The notes below the pieces were generated by a model. The model saw only the letters and a list, made by a program, of their open reading frames with translations, had not been told where the DNA came from and searched no databases. Shown one piece after another: positions 26,703 to 34,643 of a stretch of DNA of 64,000 nt. Each line of letters opens with the position of its first letter. Within the stretch, counting starts at the first letter, position 1. The stretch covers positions 4,088,001 through 4,152,000 of the forward strand of contig CP097899.1 of assembly GCA_023639215.1 (NCBI GenBank), written 5' to 3'. The position numbers were made by a program, and so were the translations under genes. This DNA comes from Candidatus Pristimantibacillus lignocellulolyticus. Its GTDB lineage: Bacteria > Bacillota > Bacilli > Paenibacillales > Paenibacillaceae.

Positions 26703-26720
26703 AATACCCTATGGTGTATT
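26703..26720 (-). promoter_or_regulatory. CstR-type operator before the TusA-rhodanese gene
   Basis: Minus-strand AATACACCATAGGGTATT, palindrome with one weaker half, directly upstream of AGGAGGG. Confidence 0.55.
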
Positions 26721-26737
26721 ATTTTCTGTAAATTTTT

Positions 26738-27037
26738 TTACTGTTCAACTTTACCTTCAAAGGCCAACATACCACCGACCATATTGGTAGCGTCATAGCC
26801 TTGGTAAGTTAAAAATTCAGTAGCTTGACCACTGCGTCCACCTGAACGACATATGATAATATATGGTGTGTTTTTATCTAGCTCATGTAATCGAAACTCG
26901 AGTAAGCCTAACGGAATATTCATCGCTCCAGCAATGTGACCTTCTTGTACTTCAGCCACCTCACGAACATCAATTAGATTTAGCTTTTTACCGTGTTCTA
27001 TGCTTTGTTGAACTTCTTGAACGGTAATCTCTTTCAT
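26738..27037 (-). CDS. Single-domain rhodanese sulfurtransferase, 99 aa
   Basis: I choose the ATG at 27037 (MKEITVQ), with AGAGG 9 nt upstream; the longer frame begins inside the previous gene. Single rhodanese domain with VREVAEVQEGHIAGAMNIPL and active loop IICRSGGRSGQA. Third gene of the DsrE-rhodanese-rhodanese unit. Cytoplasmic sulfur transfer. Confidence 0.9.
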   Translation of the reverse strand: MKEITVQEVQQSIEHGKKLNLIDVREVAEVQEGHIAGAMNIPLGLLEFRLHELDKNTPYIIICRSGGRSGQATEFLTYQGYDATNMVGGMLAFEGKVEQ

Positions 27038-27042
27038 TGTTA

Positions 27043-27390
27043 TCATCCTCTCCATGCATTCATGCCACCACGAACGTTAGTGACCTTATCATATCCTAAT
27101 TTCTTTAATTGTTTACATGCTTGATTGCTTCGCATTCCACTTTGGCAAATGACGACGATTTCCTTACCTGTAGGTACCTTTGACAAGTCAGAACCGAGTG
27201 GAAGATTTTTGAACTGAGCAATATGACGACCATTGTATTCACCTGGAGTTCGAACATCGATAAATACTTTATTTTTGTCAGTTAACATCGTCTTCAGCTC
27301 ATGGGCTGAAATCACCTTCACACCTTTTGTTGGTAACTTGCGCCAAATGATAAATAAAATGAGGATACCAATAACAATTGCCGCCTCCAT
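27043..27390 (-). CDS. Membrane-anchored rhodanese, YqhL-like, 115 aa
   Basis: Residues 3-18 form a hydrophobic N-terminal anchor (AAIVIGILILFIIW). The rhodanese domain follows, with VFIDVRTPGEYNGRHIAQFK and active loop VICQSGMRSNQA. ATG after AGGAGGAG. The anchor would place sulfur transfer at the inner face of the membrane. The next gene starts 5 nt after its stop. Confidence 0.9.
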   Translation of the reverse strand: MEAAIVIGILILFIIWRKLPTKGVKVISAHELKTMLTDKNKVFIDVRTPGEYNGRHIAQFKNLPLGSDLSKVPTGKEIVVICQSGMRSNQACKQLKKLGYDKVTNVRGGMNAWRG

Positions 27391-27468
27391 ATTTCTCCTC
27401 CTAAAACTTTTAGTTACTTCTTGATAGACTTCTACAATACAAAAAGTCTATTCGGAAGCAATGACTTA

Positions 27469-27945
27469 TTAGATAAATAGATTGACATTACCATTTTCTG
27501 CGTCAGCAAGATAAGCTGCTACTCCTGCATAATGAACACCATCTAATAACTCATCTTTTTGTAAGCCTAATAAATCCATCGTCATCGTACAAGTTATTAA
27601 CTTAATATCTTGCTCCTGTGCCATTTCAATAAGCTGTGTTAATGACAAGGCATTATGTTTCTTCATGACATGCTTTATCATCTTCGGACCCATACCAAGC
27701 ATTTGCATATTGGAAAGACCTAGCTTTTCAGCACCACGTGGCATCATCTTACCAAACATTTTTTCTAAAAATCCCTTTTTCACTTCAACTGGAGCTTGTT
27801 TACGCACTGCATTAATTCCCCAGAAAGTGTGGAAGATGGTAACCTCATGATCATAAGCCGCAGCACCATTGGCAATAATATAAGCAGCCATCGCCTTATC
27901 ATAGTCCCCACTGAATAATACAATCGTCGTTCTTTTCTTTTCCAT
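27469..27945 (-). CDS. DsrE/DsrF/DrsH-like protein, 158 aa
   Basis: ATG after AAAAGGAGA. Longer than its 131-residue paralogue by an insert around residues 55-95 rich in Met and Gly (MFGKMMPRGAEKLGLSNMQM). The conserved Cys lies in LITCTMTMDLLGL. First gene of the unit behind the operator at 27959-27980. Likely sulfur carrier near the membrane rhodanese. Confidence 0.9.
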   Translation of the reverse strand: MEKKRTTIVLFSGDYDKAMAAYIIANGAAAYDHEVTIFHTFWGINAVRKQAPVEVKKGFLEKMFGKMMPRGAEKLGLSNMQMLGMGPKMIKHVMKKHNALSLTQLIEMAQEQDIKLITCTMTMDLLGLQKDELLDGVHYAGVAAYLADAENGNVNLFI

Positions 27946-27958
27946 TTCATTCTCCTTT

Positions 27959-27980
27959 TACCCATACCGGTAGGGGTATA
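27959..27980 (-). promoter_or_regulatory. CstR-type operator before the 158-aa DsrE gene
   Basis: Minus-strand TATACCCCTACCGGTATGGG with following TA: same ends as the other sites, with a CCGG centre. It is 13 nt before the start codon. Confidence 0.55.
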
Positions 27981-27996
27981 ATTTTATTAAAAATAT

Positions 27997-28018
27997 AAAG
28001 CCGAAGATTATCGGCTTT
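27997..28018 (-). terminator. Terminator of the cstR gene, overlapping its stop codon
   Basis: AAAGCCGA and TCGGCTTT pair around a 6-nt loop that contains the TAA stop; the minus strand continues ATATTTTTAA. Confidence 0.75.
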
Positions 28019-28268
28019 TAACAAGTAGATTGACTGCTTCTTGGATGGACTCATTCATTTTTGATTGATCGCCTTCCGCATTTTTCACGCATTCTACTAG
28101 ATTCTCACTAACAATGACCCCAATCGTACGATCTAAACCTGATCTTACAGCAGAAAGTTGTGTAATGACTTCTTTACAATTTTCTCCTACCTCCATCATA
28201 CGTAAAATGCCTCTTAATTGACCTTCCATACGTTTGACACGATTTATGACTTTACTATCGTATGTCAT
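28008..28268 (-). CDS. cstR: CstR-like persulfide-sensing repressor of the CsoR/RcnR family, 86 aa
   Basis: I choose the ATG at 28268 (MTYDSKV): GGGAG is 7 nt upstream, but only 1 nt from the ATG at 28274. With this start the two conserved cysteines are Cys31 and Cys60, the numbering known for S. aureus CstR. The position that is His in the copper ligand set C-H-C of CsoR is Asn56 here (SENLVECV), which argues against copper sensing and for persulfide sensing through a Cys-Cys tri- or disulfide. Autoregulation is likely, since an operator spans its promoter. Confidence 0.9.
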   Translation of the reverse strand: MTYDSKVINRVKRMEGQLRGILRMMEVGENCKEVITQLSAVRSGLDRTIGVIVSENLVECVKNAEGDQSKMNESIQEAVNLLVKSR

Positions 28269-28318
28269 ACACATACTCCCTTCTTCAATGAGATTTGTTA
28301 TTTTCCTTACAAACTCAT

Positions 28319-28345
28319 AATATACCCATAGGGGTATAAAGTCAA
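28319..28345 (-). promoter_or_regulatory. Promoter of cstR with CstR-type operator in the spacer
   Basis: Minus strand TTGACT (28345-28340), 15-nt spacer, TATATT (28324-28319). TATACCCCTATGGGTATA (28321-28338) fills the spacer, so a bound repressor would block RNA polymerase. Confidence 0.65.
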
Positions 28346-28353
28346 CAATTATT

Positions 28354-30048
28354 TTACTTAAAGTTGTATTTTGTCACAATTGGTTTACGCCCGGTAGTAG
28401 TATCATTGAAATACTCATACAAACAAATCCCAAGGAAAGAGCCTGAAACATTAATAACATTTTTGTATCCATTATTTCTTAAAGCCATTACTGCGTTATA
28501 GCTTCTTTGTGAGGAGCGACAGTGAACATATACCGGAACATCCGATGGGATTTCATTGATTCGATCGCGAAGTTCACTTAATGGAATGTTTTTCGCATTT
28601 CTTAAATGTCCATTAGCAAATTCTTGCTTTTCACGAACATCAATAAATACCGCATTGTTTTCAACTAATTCACGAACCTCTGAAACATGAATTTGCTCAA
28701 ACCGATCGTACAGTACATTTAAAGCAACTAGTGCAGCCAAATTAACAACATCTTTTGCTGTACTGAACATAGGAGAGTACGTTAACTCTAGCTCTTTCAA
28801 ATCTTCTAGTGTCCCACCCATCGTGATCATCGTTGCAATAACGTCGATGCGTTTGTCAGCATTTCCTTTTCCGATGGCTTGTGCTCCAAGTATTCTCCCC
28901 GTAGGTATTTCAAACACTAATTTAAAATGAAGTGGATTACTATTTGGCATAAGACCTACTTTATCAGGAGCAATAATATAGACACTATCTACTGCAATAC
29001 CAGCTTGTCTTGCTGTTTTTTCATTGATTCCTGTAGAAGCACATACTAAATCAAAAATTTGAATACTTGATGAGCCTATGACTCCTTTATTTTGGTGTGG
29101 AATACCATATAGATGATCTGCTGCAGCTCGTGCTTGACGTTGAGCTGGACCTGCAAGCGCAAGCCTTGTCGGTTTTCGAAGCAATTGATGATACACCTCA
29201 ATAGCATCACCTACTGCATATATAGAGGGATCACTTGTCACATAGTTAGCATTGACTTTTATTCCTCCGAGCTCACCCAATTCAAGTCCAGCTTCTTCTG
29301 CTAGGCTGGTTTCTGGACGAACACCTATAGCAAGCACAACTACTTGTGCCTGTACTTGTTTACCAGAATGTAACTCAACATAGCCCTCTGTTATTCTCTT
29401 TAGTCCATCACTAACAATGAGTTCTATCCCTTTATCAATCATTTCTTTATGTAAGATTTGCACCATATCATAATCGAACGGCATCATTATTTGGTCTGCG
29501 AATTCAACTAAAGATACGTTGCGACCTGCAATTCGTAGATTCTCTGCTACTTCTACACCTATAAAACCTCCACCAATGACTGCTATGTTTTCAATGTGAC
29601 TTTTTTGTATATATTCATTCAAACGCTCTATATCCACAACGTTTCGTACTGTAAACACATGTGGCAGTTGGACCCCATCTAAATTCGGTACAATTGGACG
29701 TGCCCCAGGTGATAAAATTAGATGATCATAGCTTTCTTCGTAAATTTCACCGGTAGCTAGATGCTGAACGGTAATCGTTTTGTCCATACGATTAATCAAA
29801 ATGACTTCTTGTTGCACTCGAGCTTCTATATTATATTTTGATTCAAAGCTATCCGGATTCATAAGTACGAGCTTGCTGCTATCTTCTACAATTCCACTCA
29901 AATGAAATGGTAGTGAACAATTAGAAAATGAAACGTGAGGCCCTTTTTCAAACATAATGATTTCTGCCGTTTCATCGATCCGACGAATACGTGCTGCTGC
30001 AGATGCCCCTCCTGCAACTCCACCAATGATTAATATTTTTTTCGCCAT
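28354..30048 (-). CDS. cdr: CoA-disulfide reductase with C-terminal rhodanese domain, 564 aa
   Basis: I choose the ATG at 30048 (MAKKIL): AAGGAG lies 9 nt upstream, and the ATG three codons earlier directly abuts it. FAD motif IIGGVAGGASAAARIRR, active-site SFSNCSLPFHL (Cys about 41), NAD(P) motif AVIGGGFIGVEVAENL. The last 100 residues are a rhodanese domain with HCRSSQRS. Such CoADR-rhodanese fusions reduce CoA persulfide/polysulfide with NAD(P)H. It has its own promoter with an operator (30110-30136) and supplies CoA and H2S or feeds the TusA/DsrE carriers. Confidence 0.93.
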   Translation of the reverse strand: MAKKILIIGGVAGGASAAARIRRIDETAEIIMFEKGPHVSFSNCSLPFHLSGIVEDSSKLVLMNPDSFESKYNIEARVQQEVILINRMDKTITVQHLATGEIYEESYDHLILSPGARPIVPNLDGVQLPHVFTVRNVVDIERLNEYIQKSHIENIAVIGGGFIGVEVAENLRIAGRNVSLVEFADQIMMPFDYDMVQILHKEMIDKGIELIVSDGLKRITEGYVELHSGKQVQAQVVVLAIGVRPETSLAEEAGLELGELGGIKVNANYVTSDPSIYAVGDAIEVYHQLLRKPTRLALAGPAQRQARAAADHLYGIPHQNKGVIGSSSIQIFDLVCASTGINEKTARQAGIAVDSVYIIAPDKVGLMPNSNPLHFKLVFEIPTGRILGAQAIGKGNADKRIDVIATMITMGGTLEDLKELELTYSPMFSTAKDVVNLAALVALNVLYDRFEQIHVSEVRELVENNAVFIDVREKQEFANGHLRNAKNIPLSELRDRINEIPSDVPVYVHCRSSQRSYNAVMALRNNGYKNVINVSGSFLGICLYEYFNDTTTGRKPIVTKYNFK

Positions 30049-30109
30049 ACGCCACATCTCCTTATTCTATAATTTAAAATATTTTTAATAATATAATACC
30101 TGAATACAC

Positions 30110-30136
30110 ATTATACCCTATAGGGTATAATGTCAA
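30110..30136 (-). promoter_or_regulatory. Promoter of the CoA-disulfide reductase gene with perfect operator palindrome
   Basis: Minus strand TTGACA (30136-30131), 15-nt spacer, TATAAT (30115-30110). The perfect 20-bp palindrome TTATACCCTATAGGGTATAA (30111-30130) lies in the spacer. The geometry equals that of the cstR promoter. Confidence 0.7.
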
Positions 30137-30193
30137 GTGAATTATTGAACTCTAGCCTGTCTTGCAATTCTAGATTTCAAAACACGATTATGC

Positions 30194-30232
30194 AGGCACA
30201 TTTGTGCATTTTTTAGTGACACAAATGTGCCT
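30194..30232. other. 13-bp stem hairpin
   Basis: AGGCACATTTGTG pairs with CACAAATGTGCCT around a 13-nt loop (CATTTTTTAGTGA). It lies between the CoA-disulfide reductase promoter and the next gene end. No clear role. Confidence 0.5.
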
Positions 30233-30240
30233 ACATAAAA

Positions 30241-30270
30241 AAGAAAAGCCAGAGTTATCAGGCTTTTCTT
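30241..30270 (-). terminator. Terminator of the 169-aa lipoprotein gene
   Basis: AAGAAAAGCC pairs with GGCTTTTCTT around a 10-nt loop. T-rich on the minus-strand exit side. It lies about 70 nt after the stop of the gene at 30343. Confidence 0.65.
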
Positions 30271-30342
30271 CGTTAAGTTATGAAAGAAAACCGAATCGTG
30301 CACTTTTAATAGTAGCTACAATTCGGAGTTAAGTTCAGATCA

Positions 30343-30852
30343 CTATGCATCTGAAAAATTAAGCAGTACTTCATCCTTATAGAGCAACTTACCGTCTACA
30401 TCAAAAAACTCTAATGAATGGCTATGCTTCATAATATTCTCATGTTCAAGAATATAATATTTTTCATTAAATGAGTATTCCATACTAGTACTATCGATCT
30501 TTAATATAAATGTTGTTGCTTGCTCCAATAGGTTCTTATTTGTAATGTATAGTGCAGTAGAACCGGGGTAACTACCTCCGTAATAAATACCATGATCATT
30601 TTTAGTAAGTGTTGTGTGTGAGGTGAGATTACCACCATTATCTTTACCATATAACACATAAAATTGAACGTTGTCTTCTGTTTCTAAGATAAAGTAATAA
30701 TGCCCGTTTTTTTGGATTTGATAACTTGAATTAAGGTTGTTTTCCTGGATGTAAGTAGCTTTGTCTTGTTCGGTTAGCTGTTCATTTGAACATCCAGCTA
30801 AAAGAAGAATTAAGAAGGTTAGTGTAAAAATAATAAACTTTGGGAGATAAAT
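30343..30852 (-). CDS. Small lipoprotein with apparent ATT start, 169 aa
   Basis: The coding frame extends well upstream of the first ATG/GTG/TTG: it opens after AGGAGG with an 8-nt spacer at ATT (30852-30850) and reads YLPKFIIFTLTFLILLLAGC, a good lipoprotein signal with Cys lipobox, then SNEQLTEQDK. No standard start codon lies between the ribosome site and the signal peptide, so either ATT is used or a base is missing. The rest is a beta-rich, YhfM-like small domain of unknown function. It has the usual size for a secreted Bacillales lipoprotein. Confidence 0.65.
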   Translation of the reverse strand: MYLPKFIIFTLTFLILLLAGCSNEQLTEQDKATYIQENNLNSSYQIQKNGHYYFILETEDNVQFYVLYGKDNGGNLTSHTTLTKNDHGIYYGGSYPGSTALYITNKNLLEQATTFILKIDSTSMEYSFNEKYYILEHENIMKHSHSLEFFDVDGKLLYKDEVLLNFSDA

Positions 30853-30920
30853 GTTTGTAGCCTCCTATTCATAGTTATTAAGGTGATTATTGATATTTCT
30901 AATTGTATTTCAGTGAGTTT

Positions 30921-30975
30921 ACTACATGTTCTTATCCATTATCGGCTAACCATATAAGTTCTTGTCCTCCGACAT
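30921..30975 (+). repeat. Dispersed intergenic repeat, copy D (short)
   Basis: ATGTTCTTATCC, CGGCTAACCATATAAGTTCT and TGTCCTCCGACA follow in order. This equals one 35-bp unit of copy B plus the common CCTCCGACA end. Confidence 0.7.
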
Positions 30976-30999
30976 TTCACATAATTTGTCATTCAGCGA

Positions 31000-31275
31000 T
31001 TACTCATTTAACAATAGGTAATAATCGATTCCATCACTGTCTTTACTATTGCTGCTATAAATACTCTTTGCTACCTTTTCAAAGGTCAATGTGTTGTCAT
31101 TCGTTAAAATAGTATATTTTGATTCTTGAGAAGCGTTAGGCAATGTGCCAGTTAATTCTAATTTATATTTATATTCTTTTCCGTCAAGGACTGTATAGCT
31201 ACTATTCTTTATATTACATGCTGTAAGTGTAACTAATAGTATTAATATCCCAAATGTCATCGTTATTTTTTTCAT
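31000..31275 (-). CDS. Small lipoprotein, 91 aa
   Basis: I choose the ATG at 31275 (MKKITMTF), with AAGGAG 9 nt upstream. Signal peptide with lipobox LTACN (Cys about 20); the mature part is only about 70 residues, beta-type. It follows the same orientation as the other lipoprotein upstream, with repeat copy D between them. Not recognised. Confidence 0.7.
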   Translation of the reverse strand: MKKITMTFGILILLVTLTACNIKNSSYTVLDGKEYKYKLELTGTLPNASQESKYTILTNDNTLTFEKVAKSIYSSNSKDSDGIDYYLLLNE

Positions 31276-31281
31276 ATACAT

Positions 31282-31751
31282 TATCTCCTTTTAATATTAA
31301 TACAGAACTAAATCCACCTTAACCAACACTAATAAGATAATTCAATAATATGGTGTGGTCAACAATTTTTTACATTATATATTGTTAACAAAACATGAAT
31401 AAATCGTTTATCGAATCCTCCCTTATGTTGTAAAACAAATCAAAAGGTTGACCTTCTCCTTTGGAGATCAACCTTTTGTTAGGCGCTTTTCAGGATCGTA
31501 GTTAGATGGTATTAATCCATATTACTTTATTAACTACAATATATTGTACTAGTTTAATTACCATATAAATTAGTATGGAATTAGTTATTTCTATATCTCG
31601 TCTTATTAATCTATCCACATCGCGATTAATTCTTATAACCCCATTTATTCTGAAATGGAGCAATAAATAGCTACTTAGAGTCATTCAATCTTCTTTAGGG
31701 GGTATTTATAATAAATCAGTAGTAATTATTTCAGGAACGGAGTCGAAATTA
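31282..31751. other. Divergent intergenic region with one hairpin
   Basis: AAAAGGTTGA and TCAACCTTTT (31442-31475) pair around TTCTCC-TTTGGAGA, forming a terminator-like hairpin with no nearby upstream gene. The open frame at 31502-31684 has AT-driven composition and no ribosome site. No other structure seen. Confidence 0.5.
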
Positions 31752-33167
31752 ATGAGTGCTGCACCTAATGTAAGTTCGAAGGATTCACTTGCTAGTAAGC
31801 GGAAGCCAACCAGATCTAGTTTACGTCAAGCGATTTATCAATCTATGTGGAGATGGCATTTCTACGCAGGGATCATCTTTGCCCCATTTTTAATCATTCT
31901 GGCTTTCAGTGGCGGAGTATATTTATTTAAACCGCAGATTGAAGGCTATCTGTACAAGGATATGCTGACTGTCCGAGAGGTCGGTGATTCTGCATTATCA
32001 CCATCAAAGATTATGGAGAAAACTACACTTGCCTATCCTGGAACAACAATTTCATCAATAACACTTAGTGACTTACCCGAAGCTACGATTACAATGTCCG
32101 TCACCAACAATGGAACCCCGAGGATTATGTATGCTGATCCATATACAGGAAACATTCTCGGAATTATGAACAGTGATGAAACCTTCTCTGCTTTTTTCAA
32201 AAAAATGCACAGTGAACTTGTAATTGGCGGTACTTGGGCAAATAGACTCGTCGAGCTTGCTGCTTGCTGGGCTATTATCTTGCTCATTACAGGATTATTT
32301 CTGTGGTTGCCTCGCAATAAAGCTTCTATATGGGGAACGATTTTACCTAGATTAAGCAAGCCAGGTAGTCGGATATTTTGGCGAGACCTTCATGCGGTTC
32401 CAGCTTTCTGGTTATCTTTACTTCTTGTGATTGTGATTGCGACTGGTTTACCGTGGTCTGGTGTACTAGGCGGAAAGATTGATAGTTTAGCAAATTCAAC
32501 AAATACAAATACTCCCCCCTATGCTTATAGCTTCGGAGATAAACCAGAATCGATTAAAGTAGCGAAAGATCTTGCTGAAGATTTGCCTTGGGCTACCCAG
32601 AATCTTCCTGTTCCAATCTCAGCAAGTAGTGACTATTTGCCATTAGACATTGATAACATCGTCAATACTGCAGCAAAACATAACGTATTATTGCCTTATA
32701 CCATAACATTACCACAAGGGGAAACTGGTGTGTACACACTCTCCACCGCTCATATCAAGCCTGGTAAAAATGCAACACTACATATCGATCAATATAGTGG
32801 TGCAATTCTAACCGACGTACGTTATGCAGATTATGGTATTATGGCCAAAGCGATTTCGTTAGGCATTGCTTTTCATGAAGGGAAATTGTTTGGATTAGCC
32901 AATCAACTTCTAGGATTAATCGCTTGCATAGGCCTAATATTGGTAGCAATTAGCTCATATATGATGTGGAAAAAGAGAAAACCTGAAGGCAAGCTTGGGG
33001 CTCCTTCTCAGCCCAAAAATAAGAAAGTAACTTTGGGAATATTAATTATCATGTTAATCTGTGGAGTACTCATGCCGCTTGTTGGCTTGTCTATACTAAT
33101 TGTTTTGTTACTTGACTTATTAATTATTCGTAGAATCAATCCGCTAAGGAATTGGTTTTCTTCGTAG
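31752..33167 (+). CDS. PepSY-domain membrane protein, 471 aa
   Basis: ATG with GGAACGGAG 9 nt upstream. Four membrane helices (about residues 38-60, 162-185, 215-240, 385-410, and a further hydrophobic pair near the C-terminus) with PepSY segments between them, as in the PepSY-TM (YP_-type, iron-related) family; the first helix carries the conserved RWHFYAGIIFAPFLIILAFS. Family members are linked to iron or metal reduction and uptake, without a fixed role. The lipoprotein gene begins 13 nt later, forming a two-gene operon. Confidence 0.85.
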   Translation: MSAAPNVSSKDSLASKRKPTRSSLRQAIYQSMWRWHFYAGIIFAPFLIILAFSGGVYLFKPQIEGYLYKDMLTVREVGDSALSPSKIMEKTTLAYPGTTISSITLSDLPEATITMSVTNNGTPRIMYADPYTGNILGIMNSDETFSAFFKKMHSELVIGGTWANRLVELAACWAIILLITGLFLWLPRNKASIWGTILPRLSKPGSRIFWRDLHAVPAFWLSLLLVIVIATGLPWSGVLGGKIDSLANSTNTNTPPYAYSFGDKPESIKVAKDLAEDLPWATQNLPVPISASSDYLPLDIDNIVNTAAKHNVLLPYTITLPQGETGVYTLSTAHIKPGKNATLHIDQYSGAILTDVRYADYGIMAKAISLGIAFHEGKLFGLANQLLGLIACIGLILVAISSYMMWKKRKPEGKLGAPSQPKNKKVTLGILIIMLICGVLMPLVGLSILIVLLLDLLIIRRINPLRNWFSS

Positions 33168-33180
33168 AAAAGGTGAAATT

Positions 33181-33669
33181 ATGAATCATTTGTTTAATCG
33201 TCGGTCATCCTTGTCAATGCTGCTTTTATTGGTTTTTATATTAAGTGCATGTACAGCTAATGTAGATAACACAGATGAGAATGGATTAATTCCTCATTTG
33301 ACTGTTGATCTCCAATTACCTTCAGATATAGAACTGAATAAAGTTACGACTCTATCGGTAACCGTACAAAATAATAATCAACCGTTTGATCAGGCAGAAG
33401 AAGCATCATTCAAGATATGGCAGGAGGAATCACCCGATAAGGCTATTACACTGCAAGCTACTCAGCAGACATCTGGTGTTTATGAAGTCGATCACGAATT
33501 CACCTCCGAAGGTCTTTATGTTATACAGGTCCATGTATTATCTTCTGATATGGAAGTTATGCCTTCTAAAAGATTAGCGATTGGTTCAGAAGCTTTGGAG
33601 CAATTAGCCCAGCTTGAACAGCAACAAACTGATATTCCAGTAATCTCTGAAGGGCATAGCCATCACTAA
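33181..33669 (+). CDS. YtkA/FixH-like lipoprotein, 162 aa
   Basis: Lipoprotein signal with Cys in LSACTANVDN. The mature part is a beta-sandwich of the YtkA type (IPHLTVDLQLPSDIELNKVT, then ...GVYEVDHEFTSEGLYVIQVHV). It ends His-rich (GHSHH), a possible metal-binding tail. Probably co-transcribed with the PepSY protein, together acting on metal or redox at the membrane. Followed by the terminator at 33685. Confidence 0.8.
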   Translation: MNHLFNRRSSLSMLLLLVFILSACTANVDNTDENGLIPHLTVDLQLPSDIELNKVTTLSVTVQNNNQPFDQAEEASFKIWQEESPDKAITLQATQQTSGVYEVDHEFTSEGLYVIQVHVLSSDMEVMPSKRLAIGSEALEQLAQLEQQQTDIPVISEGHSHH

Positions 33670-33684
33670 AAACTAAAGTAATGC

Positions 33685-33723
33685 AAATGACACTCTCACG
33701 GTATTATCGCGGGAGTGTCATTT
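33685..33723. terminator. Bidirectional terminator between convergent genes
   Basis: AAATGACACTC pairs with GAGTGTCATTT around a 17-nt loop that adds pairs. It separates the plus-strand lipoprotein gene from the minus-strand SDR gene. Confidence 0.8.
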
Positions 33724-33730
33724 CGTTTAA

Positions 33731-34483
33731 TCATGCAAGGCCGCCATTTGAGAATATAACCTGTCCATTAATCCAACGTCCTGAAGTTGCTAAATATATT
33801 ACTGTGTCGGCAATGTCTTCTGGTGTACCTAGACGTTCTAGTGGTGATGCTTTAGAAAGATTATCGATTGTTTGTTTATCTTTTCCATCTAAAAATAATG
33901 GTGTCGCAGTTGGACCTGGAGCCACAGTATTAACTGTGATATCTTTTCCACGCAATTCGCGAGCCAATATCATTGTCATTGATTCAACCGCAGATTTACT
34001 AGCAACATAAGCACCATATTTCGGGAAATTCGTGCGAGTAACAGAAGTAGAAAAATTGATGATTGCTCCACCCTTGCGAACACGTCGCGCCGCTTGTTGG
34101 GATATGATAAAAGAACCACGTATATTTGTGCGGTACATTTTATCTAAATCATCTAAGTTCATCTCTGCAATAGAGCTAAGTAGCATAATACCTGCTGTAT
34201 TTATTACGACATCGATACCACCAAATTTATCTTCTATTATATCAAAAGCTTCATTCATAACATGCTCATCTGCAACATCTCCACCTATACTAATTGCTTT
34301 TCCACCTTGCTGTACAATTTCATCCACTAAGGTATCTGCCTTTAACTTATTTCCAGAATAATGCACAGCAACAGCAAATCCATTTTCGGCTAATTTTTTT
34401 ACTATGGCTTGTCCAATACCTCCAGAACCTCCTGTAACAAGTGCAACTCGCAAATCATCTGTTTCAGATAATATATTTGTCAT
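33731..34483 (-). CDS. Short-chain dehydrogenase/reductase (SDR), 250 aa
   Basis: Rossmann motif TGGSGGIGQAI, catalytic Ser in STSVTRTNF, YGAYVASKSAVE (Tyr and Lys), and N-A-G motif NTAGIM. Classical NAD(P)(H)-dependent SDR of typical length. The substrate cannot be told. Divergent from a TetR-family gene, and both promoters share palindromes; likely repressed by that TetR. Confidence 0.9.
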   Translation of the reverse strand: MTNILSETDDLRVALVTGGSGGIGQAIVKKLAENGFAVAVHYSGNKLKADTLVDEIVQQGGKAISIGGDVADEHVMNEAFDIIEDKFGGIDVVINTAGIMLLSSIAEMNLDDLDKMYRTNIRGSFIISQQAARRVRKGGAIINFSTSVTRTNFPKYGAYVASKSAVESMTMILARELRGKDITVNTVAPGPTATPLFLDGKDKQTIDNLSKASPLERLGTPEDIADTVIYLATSGRWINGQVIFSNGGLA

Positions 34484-34517
34484 GATATCTCTCCTTTGTT
34501 ATTAAAAAGTGCAAATA

Positions 34518-34541
34518 GTTACAAAAATCAAAAAATGTAAC
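34518..34541. promoter_or_regulatory. Second TetR-type operator, near the SDR promoter
   Basis: GTTACA and TGTAAC separated by 12 nt, the same half-site (GTTACA) as in the long palindrome at 34559-34602. Confidence 0.45.
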
Positions 34542-34558
34542 TTCACAAAACTATTATT

Positions 34559-34614
34559 GCACCACTAAGTTACAAAGTCAATATTTTGTAACTTAGTGGT
34601 GCATCCTGTATAAT
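34559..34614 (+). promoter_or_regulatory. Promoter of the TetR gene with 18-bp-arm operator
   Basis: GCACCACTAAGTTACAAA, an 8-nt spacer, and its exact reverse complement (34585-34602). The right arm contains the -35 TTGTAA (34586-34591); TATAAT (34609-34614) follows after 17 nt. A bound repressor would cover the -35. Confidence 0.8.
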
Positions 34615-34643
34615 GAAAATTAGAAAAATTAGGGGGTAACACA

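Noticed and set aside
31502..31684. 60-residue minus-strand frame in the divergent region
   Set aside because: Ile/Leu/Asn-rich from AT-rich DNA and no ribosome site.
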